A stretch of 58,291 nucleotides of DNA. Source: Lachnospiraceae bacterium. GTDB lineage: Bacteria > Bacillota > Clostridia > Lachnospirales > Lachnospiraceae. Shown piece after piece: positions 43,453-52,600 of this stretch (the first letter of the stretch is position 1; every line of letters starts with the position of its first letter). The notes below the pieces were generated by a model that ran no database searches, was not told the DNA's origin, and saw nothing but the letters and a program-made list of their open reading frames with translations. Both the position numbers and the translations under genes were made by a program. The DNA is taken from the NCBI GenBank assembly GCA_014804445.1, contig JAAUZU010000024.1:38150-96440 (forward strand), in the 5' to 3' direction.

Positions 43453-44415
43453 ATGTATCTATTCAAATATGTGCTCAAACGTATAGGGCTCATGCTGATG
43501 ACACTCTTTATCATTGTGGGGATGTGCTTTTTTTTGGTGAAGCTTTTGCCATCAACAGATCTTCCGCAGCACGGGCAGGACATGGAGATTGTGCTGCGAC
43601 GCCGTGAGCTTTTGGGCTATAACAAGCCGATTCTGGAGCAGTTTTACCGGTTCCTGAAGTATGCTTTTCAGGGTAACTTCGGTGTGGGAGAGACCTATAA
43701 GATGGGTACAGAGGTCTGGACGGTTTTTACCAACAGGCTTCCCTATACTATAACACTCAACCTCATAACGATCATTTTCTCCATACCGGTGGGTCTGCTG
43801 CTTGGTATTTATGCAGCATTGAAAAAGAATAAATGGCAGGATCACCTGATTTCCACCTCCGTCATGGTGGTGGTTTCGGTGCCGTCCTTCATTTATGCCT
43901 TTTTGATACAGTATCTTTTGTACTTCAAGCTCGGCATTGCTTCCGCTGTTGCGGACACTTCTCAGGGGGCGTTTAGCTGGACCTTCATCAAGTCAGTCTA
44001 TCCCGCCATTCTTGCCATGTCCTTTGGAACCATTGCGGGCTTCGCCAGATATACCCGTGCGGAGCTTACTGAGGTTCTGACCAGCGAGTTCATGCTGCTT
44101 GCCCGTACAAAGGGGTTGACCCGGGCACAGGCCACGGTTCGTCACGCCCTGCGTAACTCCATGGTGCCGATATTTCCCATGATACTTGGAGAGTTTGTCT
44201 CCATCATGAGCGGCTCTCTGATTATCGAGCAGCTCTTCACCATACCGGGCGTCGGCCAGCTCTACATTGGCGCCATCAACGCACAGCCTACGCCGGACTA
44301 CAACTACTTCATGCTGTTGACTGTTTTCTATACATTCATAGGGCTTGCCGCCGGTATTGTCATTGACATAAGCTACGGCTTTATTGACCCGAGAATCAGA
44401 ATGGGGGCGAGATGA
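43453..44415 (+). CDS. oppB: Peptide ABC transporter permease OppB
   Basis: The 320-residue protein has normal length for OppB/DppB, with six membrane segments, an N-terminal 'MYLFKYVLKRIGLMLMTLFIIV', and the ATPase-docking loop 'YTRAELTEVLTSEFMLLARTKGL' (split). GGAGG lies upstream of the ATG. It ends inside the start of oppC (ATGATG overlap). Confidence 0.93.
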   Translation: MYLFKYVLKRIGLMLMTLFIIVGMCFFLVKLLPSTDLPQHGQDMEIVLRRRELLGYNKPILEQFYRFLKYAFQGNFGVGETYKMGTEVWTVFTNRLPYTITLNLITIIFSIPVGLLLGIYAALKKNKWQDHLISTSVMVVVSVPSFIYAFLIQYLLYFKLGIASAVADTSQGAFSWTFIKSVYPAILAMSFGTIAGFARYTRAELTEVLTSEFMLLARTKGLTRAQATVRHALRNSMVPIFPMILGEFVSIMSGSLIIEQLFTIPGVGQLYIGAINAQPTPDYNYFMLLTVFYTFIGLAAGIVIDISYGFIDPRIRMGAR

Positions 44416-45971
44416 TGAAAAAAGAGCTTGATTACATGAACATTCCCGAGGAAAAGTTCCGGCTTGCCAATGCGGACGAGCATATCCATGATAAAAAGCT
44501 GGACACCAAGCCCATCGGGTATTTACACGATGCCTTTAACCGCTTCTCCAAGAACAAGGCTTCTGTCGCGGCGGGCATCATCATTGGCATACTGGTGCTC
44601 TACGCCATTGTCGGTCCCTTCATGGTGAATCAGCGCTATGTAGATGCCTATGAGACGGACACCTCCATCATCAATTACAAAGAACTGCGCCCCAAGCTGG
44701 CCTTCCTTGAGGGAACCGGTTTCTGGGACGGCTCGAAGATCGTGGAGGTTTCGGAGACCACCTACAATATGTATCTTGCCAAGGAGCAGGAGAGCGGTCA
44801 CAACGTGGTGGAGGAGGTTCTGGATACGATTACCATAAAAGACGACTTTGGCAGGCAATCCACCGTTTATAGGCTGCGTATCGATACCTATTACGGCATT
44901 AAGACCATGATGCAGACCTTGACCACTGCCCAGTATAAAGAGCTTCAGGACTGGCAGGACGAGCATGGCATTCAGGTCATTCTCCCACAGGTAGCGGGGG
45001 ATGTCGTAACTTCGCTCCCTGACGTCTGGTACGAGAGCGATGCCAAAGGTAAGCCCATCTTTGATGCGGATGGCGCTTTCCAGTACAATTACCTGACCAG
45101 CGGAAGCGATGATTATTACAGTGTAATGCGGCTTGAGGCCGATCCCTATAATCAGGGAGATGAGGCGGGATGCTGGCGCTACGCCAAACGTACCGGCAAG
45201 GCCGACACCGGCTACAATTATGTGGTCAGGGTCGATCCCTATAACTATTTCATTTACAGACACGGCTTTGAACCATGCTTTACTTTCGGCACGGACTCCC
45301 GCGGGTTTGACATTTTCTCACGTCTGGCCAGCGGTGCACGCTTAAGCTTTCTGTTGGCCATTTTCGTCTCAGCCATCAACCTGACCATCGGGGCGTTCTA
45401 TGGCGCTATCGAGGGCTATTACGGCGGGGCTGTGGATATGGTCATGGAACGTATCTCCGATATTCTCTCCGGAGTACCTTTCATGGTGGTGACGGTTCTG
45501 TTCAAACTGCACTTAGCCTCAAAGGTGGGAATGATGGGCTCGCTGTTGTTCGCCTTCGTGCTGACGGGGTGGATCGGTATGGCATCCAGTGTTCGTATGC
45601 AGTTCTACCGATTCAAGAATCAGGAGTATGTTCTCTCTGCCAGAACGTTGGGAGCTAGGGATTTCCGCATTATGTTCAAGCATATCTTCCCGAATAGTCT
45701 GGGAACGCTTATTACCGGCTGTGTGCTGGTCATCCCGGGTGTTATTTTTTCCGAGACGTCCCTATCGTATTTAGGGATTATCAACCTTAGCAGCCGTACT
45801 ACGTCGTCTATCGGCTCCATGCTGGCACAAGGTCAGGCCGTTATGACTACATCGCCCCATGTGGTGCTGTTCCCGGCAATCTTCATAGGTCTTTTGGAGA
45901 TTAGTTTCAACTTGTTCGGCAATGGTCTGCGCGACGCATTCAACCCGTCTCTGCGCGGCTCGGAGGATTAA
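44412..45971 (+). CDS. oppC: Peptide ABC transporter permease OppC with enlarged extracellular loop
   Basis: The 519-residue protein contains the usual OppC core: first helix 'ASVAAGIIIGILVLYAIVG' (about residues 49-67) and, from about residue 300, helices and the docking loop 'YVLSARTLGARDFRIMFKHIFPN' (split). Between them lie about 220 extracellular residues, against some 40-60 in usual OppC proteins. This insert is rich in Tyr/Asp and may contact the oversized OppA. It overlaps oppB by four bases. Confidence 0.9.
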   Translation: MMKKELDYMNIPEEKFRLANADEHIHDKKLDTKPIGYLHDAFNRFSKNKASVAAGIIIGILVLYAIVGPFMVNQRYVDAYETDTSIINYKELRPKLAFLEGTGFWDGSKIVEVSETTYNMYLAKEQESGHNVVEEVLDTITIKDDFGRQSTVYRLRIDTYYGIKTMMQTLTTAQYKELQDWQDEHGIQVILPQVAGDVVTSLPDVWYESDAKGKPIFDADGAFQYNYLTSGSDDYYSVMRLEADPYNQGDEAGCWRYAKRTGKADTGYNYVVRVDPYNYFIYRHGFEPCFTFGTDSRGFDIFSRLASGARLSFLLAIFVSAINLTIGAFYGAIEGYYGGAVDMVMERISDILSGVPFMVVTVLFKLHLASKVGMMGSLLFAFVLTGWIGMASSVRMQFYRFKNQEYVLSARTLGARDFRIMFKHIFPNSLGTLITGCVLVIPGVIFSETSLSYLGIINLSSRTTSSIGSMLAQGQAVMTTSPHVVLFPAIFIGLLEISFNLFGNGLRDAFNPSLRGSED

Positions 45972-45973
45972 AG

Positions 45974-48157
45974 ATGGAAAACCTTGAAAAGAAACTTATT
46001 GTAAGAAACCTCAAAATTTCCTTCCGCACTCAGGGCGGTAAAGTACAGGCCATCCGCGATATCAGCTTTGACCTGAACAAAGGCGAGACGCTGGCGTTGG
46101 TGGGTGAGTCAGGAAGCGGTAAGTCGGTTACCAACCGCGCTATTATCGGAATTCTTGCAGGCAACGCTATCGTTGAGAGCGGCGAGATTATCTATGACGG
46201 CCAGGATCTCCTCAAGGTAGAGGAGGAGGAGTTCCACAAGATCAGGGGCGACAGGATTGCCATGATCTTTCAGGATCCCATGTCCAGCCTCAACCCCATT
46301 ATGCGTGTGGGCAAGCAACTTACCGAGGCCATGCTCTTAAAGGGCAAGGCCAGCCAGAAAAATGCCCGCCGCGATTTCAACCGCAGACTCGCCGGCCTGA
46401 ATAAATACATGGATCTGGCGCTGGGAGAGGGCTCAAAGGAGAAGAATGCCCAGCTCTGCCGTACCTTTGACAACTTCTGTATTTCCTCTACGAAAATGGA
46501 GTCGGCTTATAACACCGCGCATGAGAAGATAGAGGAGATATTGTCTGACATCGATGAACTGCTGTTCCTCATTGAAAAGAACCAGCAGATTGACATCAAG
46601 GCACGCATTAAGAGTATTGAGAACGATTCCAAGGGCGTATATGCGGACTTTCTCGTAAAAAAGGACTCGGAGCTTCCGAACCTCATTACATCCCTGACGC
46701 AGGCGGTTTCTGCCATGAAGGGTAAGAAAGTTGCCGTACCGGCCGATAGCAGCATTGAGAGAGATCTTCGCAAGGTCAAGGAGCTTCTGGAGGAGACTCT
46801 CCAGGGCGAGACACCGAATTTCTTCTGTCTGGGTTATTATGTCATGAAAAATCCGGATGCGGATGTGACCTCCATGCCGGTGCATGATCTCAACAAGATG
46901 GTTCACGATTATCTTGCGACGGACTTTATGGACGAGTTCATAGATACGGCGGCAAAGGGCGTTGCGAAGAGCTATGAGATCGCCATCCAGGGTCGCAGGG
47001 AGGCACTGGAAGAGATTGAGGAGGCTCTCAGATATTTCCGCGGCGACACACTGAATCGTGCCGAGGCTGCGAAGTTTGAAGGAAAACTCCGTGCAGCGGT
47101 TGCAAAATCCATAGATGAGATTGCGATGCGCAAGGACAGCTCGGCATATACATTTGATACAAGCTTTCGTTACGCCTTGGACATCTACTTTAACGGTGAA
47201 CGAAAAAATCCAAAGGAGCAGGCAAGGTTCGATCGGCAGAACGCCAAGCACAAGGCTCTGATCGAGCGCGGGAAGGTGCCCGACTGGAAGGTCGTGCCTG
47301 CGGCTATTGTGGATCTTGATGATGCGAAGGATAACATTTGTCATATTCTGGAAAATCTGCGGGATGAGTTTAAGGCATCCATTGATCGTGTGGGCAGCCG
47401 CGACAATCTGGCCATCGCCAATGAACAGGTTGACTGGCTCAAGGAACGGGCTTCGGCGGTGGTATTCAAGATGACCAAGAGGCTTGCCAAGATCCGTGCG
47501 ATTAAGCTGCTCGAGGAGGTGGGCATACCCGAGCCGGCCATCCGGTATCGGCAGTATCCCTTCGAGTTTTCCGGCGGTATGCGCCAGAGAATCGTTATCG
47601 CGATAGCCCTGGCTGCGGATCCGGACATTCTCATATGCGACGAGCCTACCACGGCATTGGATGTGACGATTCAGTCCCAGATATTGGAGCTTATCAACAA
47701 GATTAAGGAAAAGCGGAAACTGTCAGTTATTTTCATCACCCACGATCTGGGCGTCGTTGCCAACATGGCGGACAGGATCGCGGTTATGTATGCAGGTAAA
47801 ATCGTAGAGTATGGTACGGCGGATGATGTGTTTTACGATCCACGCCATCCGTATACATGGGCGTTGCTTTCTTCTATGCCGGATCTTGACACAAAGGAAA
47901 AGCTGGAAGCCATCCCCGGTACGCCGCCGAACATGATCTATCCGCCCAAGGGCGACGCCTTTGCGGCTAGAAACAGGTATGCTCTGGAGATAGACTTTGA
48001 GGAGGCTCCTCCTATGTTCAAGGTAAGCGACTCCCATTATGCGTCCACCTGGCTGTTACATCCCAAGGCGCCGAAGGTCAATCCTCCGAAGATAGTTACC
48101 GAAAGGGTCGAAAGAATGAAGAGAAGGGAGGTAGGAAAGAATGACGGAGAACAATAA
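45974..48157 (+). CDS. oppD: Peptide ABC transporter ATPase OppD with large helical insertion
   Basis: The 727-residue protein has all ATPase motifs: Walker A 'GESGSGKS' (about residue 44), Q-loop 'MIFQDPMSSLNP' (~96), signature 'FSGGMRQRIVIAIAL' (~531), Walker B 'ILICDEPTTALD' (~552) and the peptide-ATPase C-terminal cap. The Q-loop and signature are about 430 residues apart; in ordinary OppD they are about 60 apart. The extra 375 residues (about 115-490) are predicted mainly helical and charged and have no motif I know. The reading frame is intact and opp codon bias continues through the insertion. Confidence 0.9.
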   Translation: MENLEKKLIVRNLKISFRTQGGKVQAIRDISFDLNKGETLALVGESGSGKSVTNRAIIGILAGNAIVESGEIIYDGQDLLKVEEEEFHKIRGDRIAMIFQDPMSSLNPIMRVGKQLTEAMLLKGKASQKNARRDFNRRLAGLNKYMDLALGEGSKEKNAQLCRTFDNFCISSTKMESAYNTAHEKIEEILSDIDELLFLIEKNQQIDIKARIKSIENDSKGVYADFLVKKDSELPNLITSLTQAVSAMKGKKVAVPADSSIERDLRKVKELLEETLQGETPNFFCLGYYVMKNPDADVTSMPVHDLNKMVHDYLATDFMDEFIDTAAKGVAKSYEIAIQGRREALEEIEEALRYFRGDTLNRAEAAKFEGKLRAAVAKSIDEIAMRKDSSAYTFDTSFRYALDIYFNGERKNPKEQARFDRQNAKHKALIERGKVPDWKVVPAAIVDLDDAKDNICHILENLRDEFKASIDRVGSRDNLAIANEQVDWLKERASAVVFKMTKRLAKIRAIKLLEEVGIPEPAIRYRQYPFEFSGGMRQRIVIAIALAADPDILICDEPTTALDVTIQSQILELINKIKEKRKLSVIFITHDLGVVANMADRIAVMYAGKIVEYGTADDVFYDPRHPYTWALLSSMPDLDTKEKLEAIPGTPPNMIYPPKGDAFAARNRYALEIDFEEAPPMFKVSDSHYASTWLLHPKAPKVNPPKIVTERVERMKRREVGKNDGEQ

Positions 48158-49385
48158 TGACAGAGAGGTTCTCCTTTCCGTCCAACATCTTCAACAGTAT
48201 TTCAAAATGGGTCATCAGACGCTGAAGGCGGTCGATGATATTAATTTCGATGTTTACCGCGGCGAGGTCTTTGGTCTTGTCGGTGAGTCCGGATGCGGAA
48301 AAACCACCACCGGGCGCAGTATCATCCGTCTCTACAATATCACGGGAGGCTCCGTCTATTTCAAGGGACAGCGTATTTGCGCAGGCGTCAATACCTACAA
48401 GGAAGCCATTGCGGAAGCAAAAAAAGATTGCAGCCGAAGAATCGCAGAGTTAGGCGACAAGGCAGATCCCGCCCGGGTGGCTGAGCTTAAGGCGGAGTAT
48501 GACGCTATTATCAAGGCCCAGAAAGCTGAAATAGAGTCCGCAAAAAACGATCAGAAAAACTGCAACAAAATCTATGCCCGGCGCGAGGTCGAAAGAATCA
48601 AGGGTGAGTATGAGGCTGCAGTTTCCAAAAAAGGCGCGGACACCGCTTTACTGGCAAAAAAATATAAAGAAGACATAAGGCTGGCAAAGAAGGATCGTGT
48701 GATGAACAAGATGCAGATGATCTTTCAGGACCCGATAGCATCCCTTGACCCGCGTATGACGGTGCGGGAGATTGTGTCGGAGGGTCTTGTCATCCGCGGT
48801 ATTCGTGACAAAAAATATATTGATGAGCAAGTCTACAAGGTACTGGATCTGGTGGGACTTGTGCCTGAACATGCAGGACGTTATCCCCACGAGTTCTCCG
48901 GCGGTCAGCGTCAGAGGATCGGTATCGCCCGGGCAATCATTCTCAATCCCGAGCTGATCATCGCCGACGAGCCGATATCCGCACTGGATGTATCCATTCA
49001 GGCGCAGGTAATTAACCTGCTGAACGATTTGCGCAACAGGCTGGGACTGACCATACTGTTTATCGCCCATGACCTTTCTGTCGTTAAATATTTTTCCGAC
49101 AGAATCGCTGTAATGTATTTTGGAAAGTTCGTAGAGCTGGCGTCAAGCGATGAACTGTTTGCTCATCCGCTCCATCCCTATACGAAATCCCTGCTCTCGG
49201 CCATCCCTCTTCCGGATCCTAAGAGCGAGAGGATGCGCCAGCGCTTGATTTACAATCCCCTTGCAGAGCACGATTATTCTGTGGATCAGCCGTCGATGAG
49301 AGAGGTCGCACCCAACCACTTCGTCCGCTGTAATGATGCAGAATTCGAGAAATATCGGAAAATACTGGCTGATGGAGGAGAATAA
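48141..49385 (+). CDS. oppF: Peptide ABC transporter ATPase OppF with coiled-coil insertion
   Basis: The 414-residue protein has Walker A 'GESGCGKTTTGR' (about residue 48), Q-loop 'MIFQDPIASLDPRM' (~192), signature 'FSGGQRQRIGIARAI' (~252) and Walker B 'LIIADEPISALD' (~272). About 100 charged, helical residues (roughly 78-185, Lys/Glu/Ala-rich) are inserted between Walker A and the Q-loop, a different position from the OppD insertion. It begins inside oppD (17-base overlap). Confidence 0.92.
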   Translation: MTENNNDREVLLSVQHLQQYFKMGHQTLKAVDDINFDVYRGEVFGLVGESGCGKTTTGRSIIRLYNITGGSVYFKGQRICAGVNTYKEAIAEAKKDCSRRIAELGDKADPARVAELKAEYDAIIKAQKAEIESAKNDQKNCNKIYARREVERIKGEYEAAVSKKGADTALLAKKYKEDIRLAKKDRVMNKMQMIFQDPIASLDPRMTVREIVSEGLVIRGIRDKKYIDEQVYKVLDLVGLVPEHAGRYPHEFSGGQRQRIGIARAIILNPELIIADEPISALDVSIQAQVINLLNDLRNRLGLTILFIAHDLSVVKYFSDRIAVMYFGKFVELASSDELFAHPLHPYTKSLLSAIPLPDPKSERMRQRLIYNPLAEHDYSVDQPSMREVAPNHFVRCNDAEFEKYRKILADGGE

Positions 49386-49863
49386 GCGCAAGGAAAAGGA
49401 GGCCGGGACAGACAGTTCCGGCACAGGGTGCAGAGTTTATGTGATAACATTTCTGTGTGCCGCCGCAATGACGGTAGTGTATGCGGCGGCGGCAGATATA
49501 TTTAGGATACGCGACATGGGCGTTGTACTTGGGTATCTGTCCAATGCCTTTACCGTGCCGGGTGTGCTCTTTATGGGACTGGCGGGGCTGAGCTTTGTCA
49601 AACGGCAGGGCGGATTTGACGCCGTGTCATACAGCGCAAGGTATATGAGCTGCTGGCTGCTGCCGCAGTTCTGGCTCAACAAGGAGGAGCGCTCCGGCAA
49701 ACTCAAGAGTTATCGGGATTATTGCGAAGACAGGCGCAAAAAGGAGAGCGGGCGGCGTAGTATGCCCCTGTGCTTTTTGATTGTCGGCGCAGTGTTCACC
49801 GCATTGGGCGTGTTGTGCCTTGTTGTCATGAATGTGATGTTCCCCGGAACAGTTCTTGGGTAG
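49372..49863 (+). CDS. DUF3899-type membrane protein
   Basis: The protein has about 163 residues, three membrane segments (about residues 22-43, 55-77 and 130-155) and the DUF3899 centre 'FVKRQGGFDAVSYSARYM'. The function of this family is unknown. Its start overlaps the oppF stop; ATG 49372 is preferred over 49333, which would lie deeper in oppF, but no clear ribosome site is seen for either. A terminator follows, so it closes the opp operon. Confidence 0.7.
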   Translation: MEENKRKEKEAGTDSSGTGCRVYVITFLCAAAMTVVYAAAADIFRIRDMGVVLGYLSNAFTVPGVLFMGLAGLSFVKRQGGFDAVSYSARYMSCWLLPQFWLNKEERSGKLKSYRDYCEDRRKKESGRRSMPLCFLIVGAVFTALGVLCLVVMNVMFPGTVLG

Positions 49864-49888
49864 GACGATAGTATCAACTTTGATGTGT

Positions 49889-49928
49889 AAAAGGAGGGCC
49901 TGCAGCTTTTGGCTGCACCCTCCTTTTT
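49889..49928. terminator. Terminator at the end of the opp operon
   Basis: AAAAGGAGGG (49889-49898) pairs with CCCTCCTTTTT (49918-49928), with an inner TGCAGC/GCTGCA helix. Both strands have a usable T-run. Confidence 0.92.
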
Positions 49929-49938
49929 AAAAAACAAG

Positions 49939-49967
49939 TTGACAGATACCGAAAATGTGTTTATAGT
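49939..49967 (+). promoter_or_regulatory. Promoter of the second leader-exporter operon
   Basis: TTGACA (49939-49944), 17 bases, TATAGT (49962-49967), immediately after the opp terminator. A small TTGCC/GGCAA hairpin (49991-50005) lies in the 5' leader. Confidence 0.85.
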
Positions 49968-50031
49968 AGTCTGTGTAACCCGAAAACAAATTGCCGCAGA
50001 GGCAATTCATAAAAAGAAAGGAGGCAATAAA

Positions 50032-50109
50032 ATGTTGAAGTTTAAAAATTATGATGAGCAAATGAATCACAGAAGTAAATGTATTGTCTCCCGGTTCATA
50101 GATACATAG
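50032..50109 (+). CDS. Leader peptide, 25 residues, upstream of the zinc-ribbon ABC exporters
   Basis: The frame begins ATG 50032, 7 bases after a perfect AAAGGAGG (50017-50024), and encodes 'MLKFKNYDEQMNHRSKC' followed by 8 more residues. No domain is recognisable. It lies between a near-consensus promoter and a terminator in front of an ABC exporter operon. As with the leader at 35069-35191, I infer translation-coupled attenuation. The two peptides share no sequence beyond the initial Met-Leu. Confidence 0.6.
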   Translation: MLKFKNYDEQMNHRSKCIVSRFIDT

Positions 50110-50166
50110 GCCTTTCACAGGTCGGCTGCCGGCTTTGGCAGCAGAAGCATAGCAGGTCAATGAGCG

Positions 50167-50199
50167 GCATGGCATACATTTTGTATGACATGCTTTTTT
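50167..50199 (+). terminator. Leader terminator (attenuator) before the zinc-ribbon exporter
   Basis: GCATG (50167-50171) pairs with CATGC (50189-50193) and ATACA (50074-type word at 50174-50178) with TGTAT (50182-50186), followed by six T. A separate perfect hairpin GCTGCC/GGCAGC (50125-50142) lies between the leader stop and this terminator. The direct repeat CAGGTC (50118 and 50153) offers possible alternative pairings. Confidence 0.75.
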
Positions 50200-50237
50200 C
50201 GCGCGAATGAGCAGAGCCGGAAGAATGAGAGGAAGTT

Positions 50238-52550
50238 ATGAATTTACCAGATAGTTTTATAAAAGTAATTGAAAAGTATGGTATCGACAAAAAAGACATT
50301 GTATTTACGGCGGCAGCCGATCTGGATGAGGAATTTCGATTTGCTGATTCCATCATAGCCATCACCAATAAAAAGCTTGTGATTGCCAGATATCCTTACA
50401 GAGAAAAATGCGAGTACCGCATGGGAGGATATGATAGCTGGGCCATGGACAAGAAGCCGGAGGAGCCCGCGGCAGTCTTTTACGATTTGGAGGACGTGGA
50501 AAAGCTGGAGGTGCTCCGCCAGATCAGCACAGGAGTGCTGATGGGGAAGATCAATGGGACGGAGCTGTATCTGTGCCAGTTTTCCAACACCAAGATGGAA
50601 GCCTTTATGCGCATGAGCCGCCTGTTGGAGAAAACAAAGAAGGGCGAGGAGATTACTTCGGAGGACCTGGATGTAAAGAAAGGGAAGGAGTGCTGCCCCA
50701 AATGCGGCATGATTTATCCGGATCAGGAGAGAAAGGTCTGCCCCAAATGTATGGATAAAAAATCCATTCTGCTGCGTGTGATGGGCTATTTTAAGCCCTA
50801 TAAGGGAAAGCTGGCTGTCATGATCTTCTGCTATCTGTTGACTGCAGGGCTGAACCTGGCATGGCCGTATCTGAGCGGAACGATTCTATATGATAAGGTG
50901 CTGGCGCAGGATGAGAGCTTTCTCGCGATTCTGAACCTGCCTGCGGGGAGATTCTTTACGGCGCTGACCATTCTTGTGATTGTCATGATCCTGACAAAGG
51001 TGTTGCTTCAGGTACTGGGCATTATACAGGGGGTATGTACGGCGCAGATCGCCACTGAGGTGATGGCAAAGCTGAAGAGCCAGGTGTTTGACTCTATGGG
51101 CAGACTCTCCATCAGTTTCTTTACCAAAAGGCAGACGGGCGGATTGATGACGCGTGTGTCCGACGACGCGGATGAAATATCCAGCTTTTTTATAGACGGC
51201 ATTCCGTATTTCTTTATCAATGTGGGAACGATCATTGCCACTTGCGTGATCATGCTTGTTTTGAGTCCGCTTCTGGCAGTTGCCTCCATCGTTTTGATGC
51301 CGGTGCTGTTTTATATCAGTTATCATTTGATGCCGAGACTGTGGCACTATTACGGAAAAAGACATCGCGCCAACCGCCGCTTAAACGGCCAGATGAACGA
51401 AAACTTTACCGGCGCGCGGGTGGTGAAGGCTTTTGGGCAGGAGGAGCAGGAAATAGAGCGCTTTAAGAAAAACAACGGGCGTGTCAGGGAAGCGGAGCTG
51501 GATCTGGCCAGATTCGACTGTCAATTTTCCGCCCTGTATTATCTTGTGGAGGACCTTTTGTCCTTTCTGGTTTGGGCGGTGGGCTCCGCACTGATCATCA
51601 GCGGTTCTAATATGGAGCTGGGGCTTTTGATCACCTTTTCCGGGTATGTGGGACAGTTGAAGTGGCCGTTGGAGTTCATGTCCAGAATATTCCGGTGGTA
51701 TACCAATGCGATGAACTCCGCGCAGCGTATGTTTGAAATCATCGACGCGGTGCCGGAGGTGAAGGAGGCTCCTGATCCGGTACGCCCTGAAACCCTGCGG
51801 GGAGAGATTGAACTGAAAAATGTAACCTTCGGTTATGAACCCAACAAGCCTATTCTGAAGGATGTGAGCTTTCATGTAGAAGCCGGAGAGGTGCTTGGGA
51901 TTGTGGGACGTTCCGGCGCCGGCAAATCCACGCTGGTAAATCTGATCTCACGTCTGTATGACGCGGGAGAAGGAGAGGTGCTGGTGGACGGCATCAACGT
52001 AAAGCGTTATGGTTTTAAGGAGCTGCGTAAAAATGTGGCTATGGTGTCCCAGGAGACTTATATTTTTGTGGGAACCGTGGCGGAAAATATTGCCTATGCC
52101 AGACCGGATGCAAGCAGGGAGGAGATCATCAGGGCGGCGGTGCAGGCCAGCGCCCATGACTTTATCTGTAAGATGCCCCAGGGTTACGACACGATTCTGG
52201 GACCGGCTAACCGTGCGCTGTCCGGCGGCGAGAAGCAGCGGATTTCCATAGCCAGAGCGATTCTGGCGAATCCGAAAATACTGATTCTGGACGAGGCAAC
52301 CTCGGCTGTGGACACGGAGACGGAGCTTGCGATCCAGAAATCTCTGGAACAGTTGGAAAAGGGAAGGACAGTACTTTCCATTGCCCACAGGCTGTCAACG
52401 CTGCGCAACGCCACGCATCTGATCGTGATCGACGACGGGCGTGTGACAGAGTCAGGAACCCATGCGGAACTTATGGCAAAGAAGGGAACCTTCTATAAAC
52501 TGAGCGAGCTGCAGACCAAGGCGCTGGCCATGCGCGGCGTGGAGATGTAA
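50238..52550 (+). CDS. ABC exporter with N-terminal PH-like region and zinc ribbon (first of pair)
   Basis: The 770-residue protein has three parts. Residues 1-145 are a soluble strand-rich region that may be PH-like. Residues ~150-172 hold a zinc ribbon ('CPKCGMIYPDQERKVCPKC'). From ~185 it is a complete half-exporter: six membrane helices, Walker A 'GRSGAGKST', signature 'LSGGEKQRISIARAI' and Walker B 'ILILDEATSAVD', all consensus. Ordinary half-exporters are about 580 residues. The cargo is unknown. It is followed by a DUF1854 gene and a second exporter of the same design. Confidence 0.9.
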   Translation: MNLPDSFIKVIEKYGIDKKDIVFTAAADLDEEFRFADSIIAITNKKLVIARYPYREKCEYRMGGYDSWAMDKKPEEPAAVFYDLEDVEKLEVLRQISTGVLMGKINGTELYLCQFSNTKMEAFMRMSRLLEKTKKGEEITSEDLDVKKGKECCPKCGMIYPDQERKVCPKCMDKKSILLRVMGYFKPYKGKLAVMIFCYLLTAGLNLAWPYLSGTILYDKVLAQDESFLAILNLPAGRFFTALTILVIVMILTKVLLQVLGIIQGVCTAQIATEVMAKLKSQVFDSMGRLSISFFTKRQTGGLMTRVSDDADEISSFFIDGIPYFFINVGTIIATCVIMLVLSPLLAVASIVLMPVLFYISYHLMPRLWHYYGKRHRANRRLNGQMNENFTGARVVKAFGQEEQEIERFKKNNGRVREAELDLARFDCQFSALYYLVEDLLSFLVWAVGSALIISGSNMELGLLITFSGYVGQLKWPLEFMSRIFRWYTNAMNSAQRMFEIIDAVPEVKEAPDPVRPETLRGEIELKNVTFGYEPNKPILKDVSFHVEAGEVLGIVGRSGAGKSTLVNLISRLYDAGEGEVLVDGINVKRYGFKELRKNVAMVSQETYIFVGTVAENIAYARPDASREEIIRAAVQASAHDFICKMPQGYDTILGPANRALSGGEKQRISIARAILANPKILILDEATSAVDTETELAIQKSLEQLEKGRTVLSIAHRLSTLRNATHLIVIDDGRVTESGTHAELMAKKGTFYKLSELQTKALAMRGVEM

Positions 52551-52600
52551 GAAGATTTTCTGTTGGGAATAGAGAAAGAGAATGAGGAAGGGATGTAAGA

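Noticed and set aside
46433..47344. 303-codon open frame on the minus strand inside oppD
   Set aside because: It coincides with the oppD insertion, so I considered that the insertion might be a separate antisense gene. The plus frame is continuous with both halves of the ATPase and keeps opp codon bias; the minus frame is Cys/Leu/Arg-rich with no start site.
45974..48157. Intein in OppD
   Set aside because: The insertion lacks Cys/Ser at its start and His-Asn at its end, has no homing endonuclease motif, and does not sit in a strictly conserved ATPase motif.
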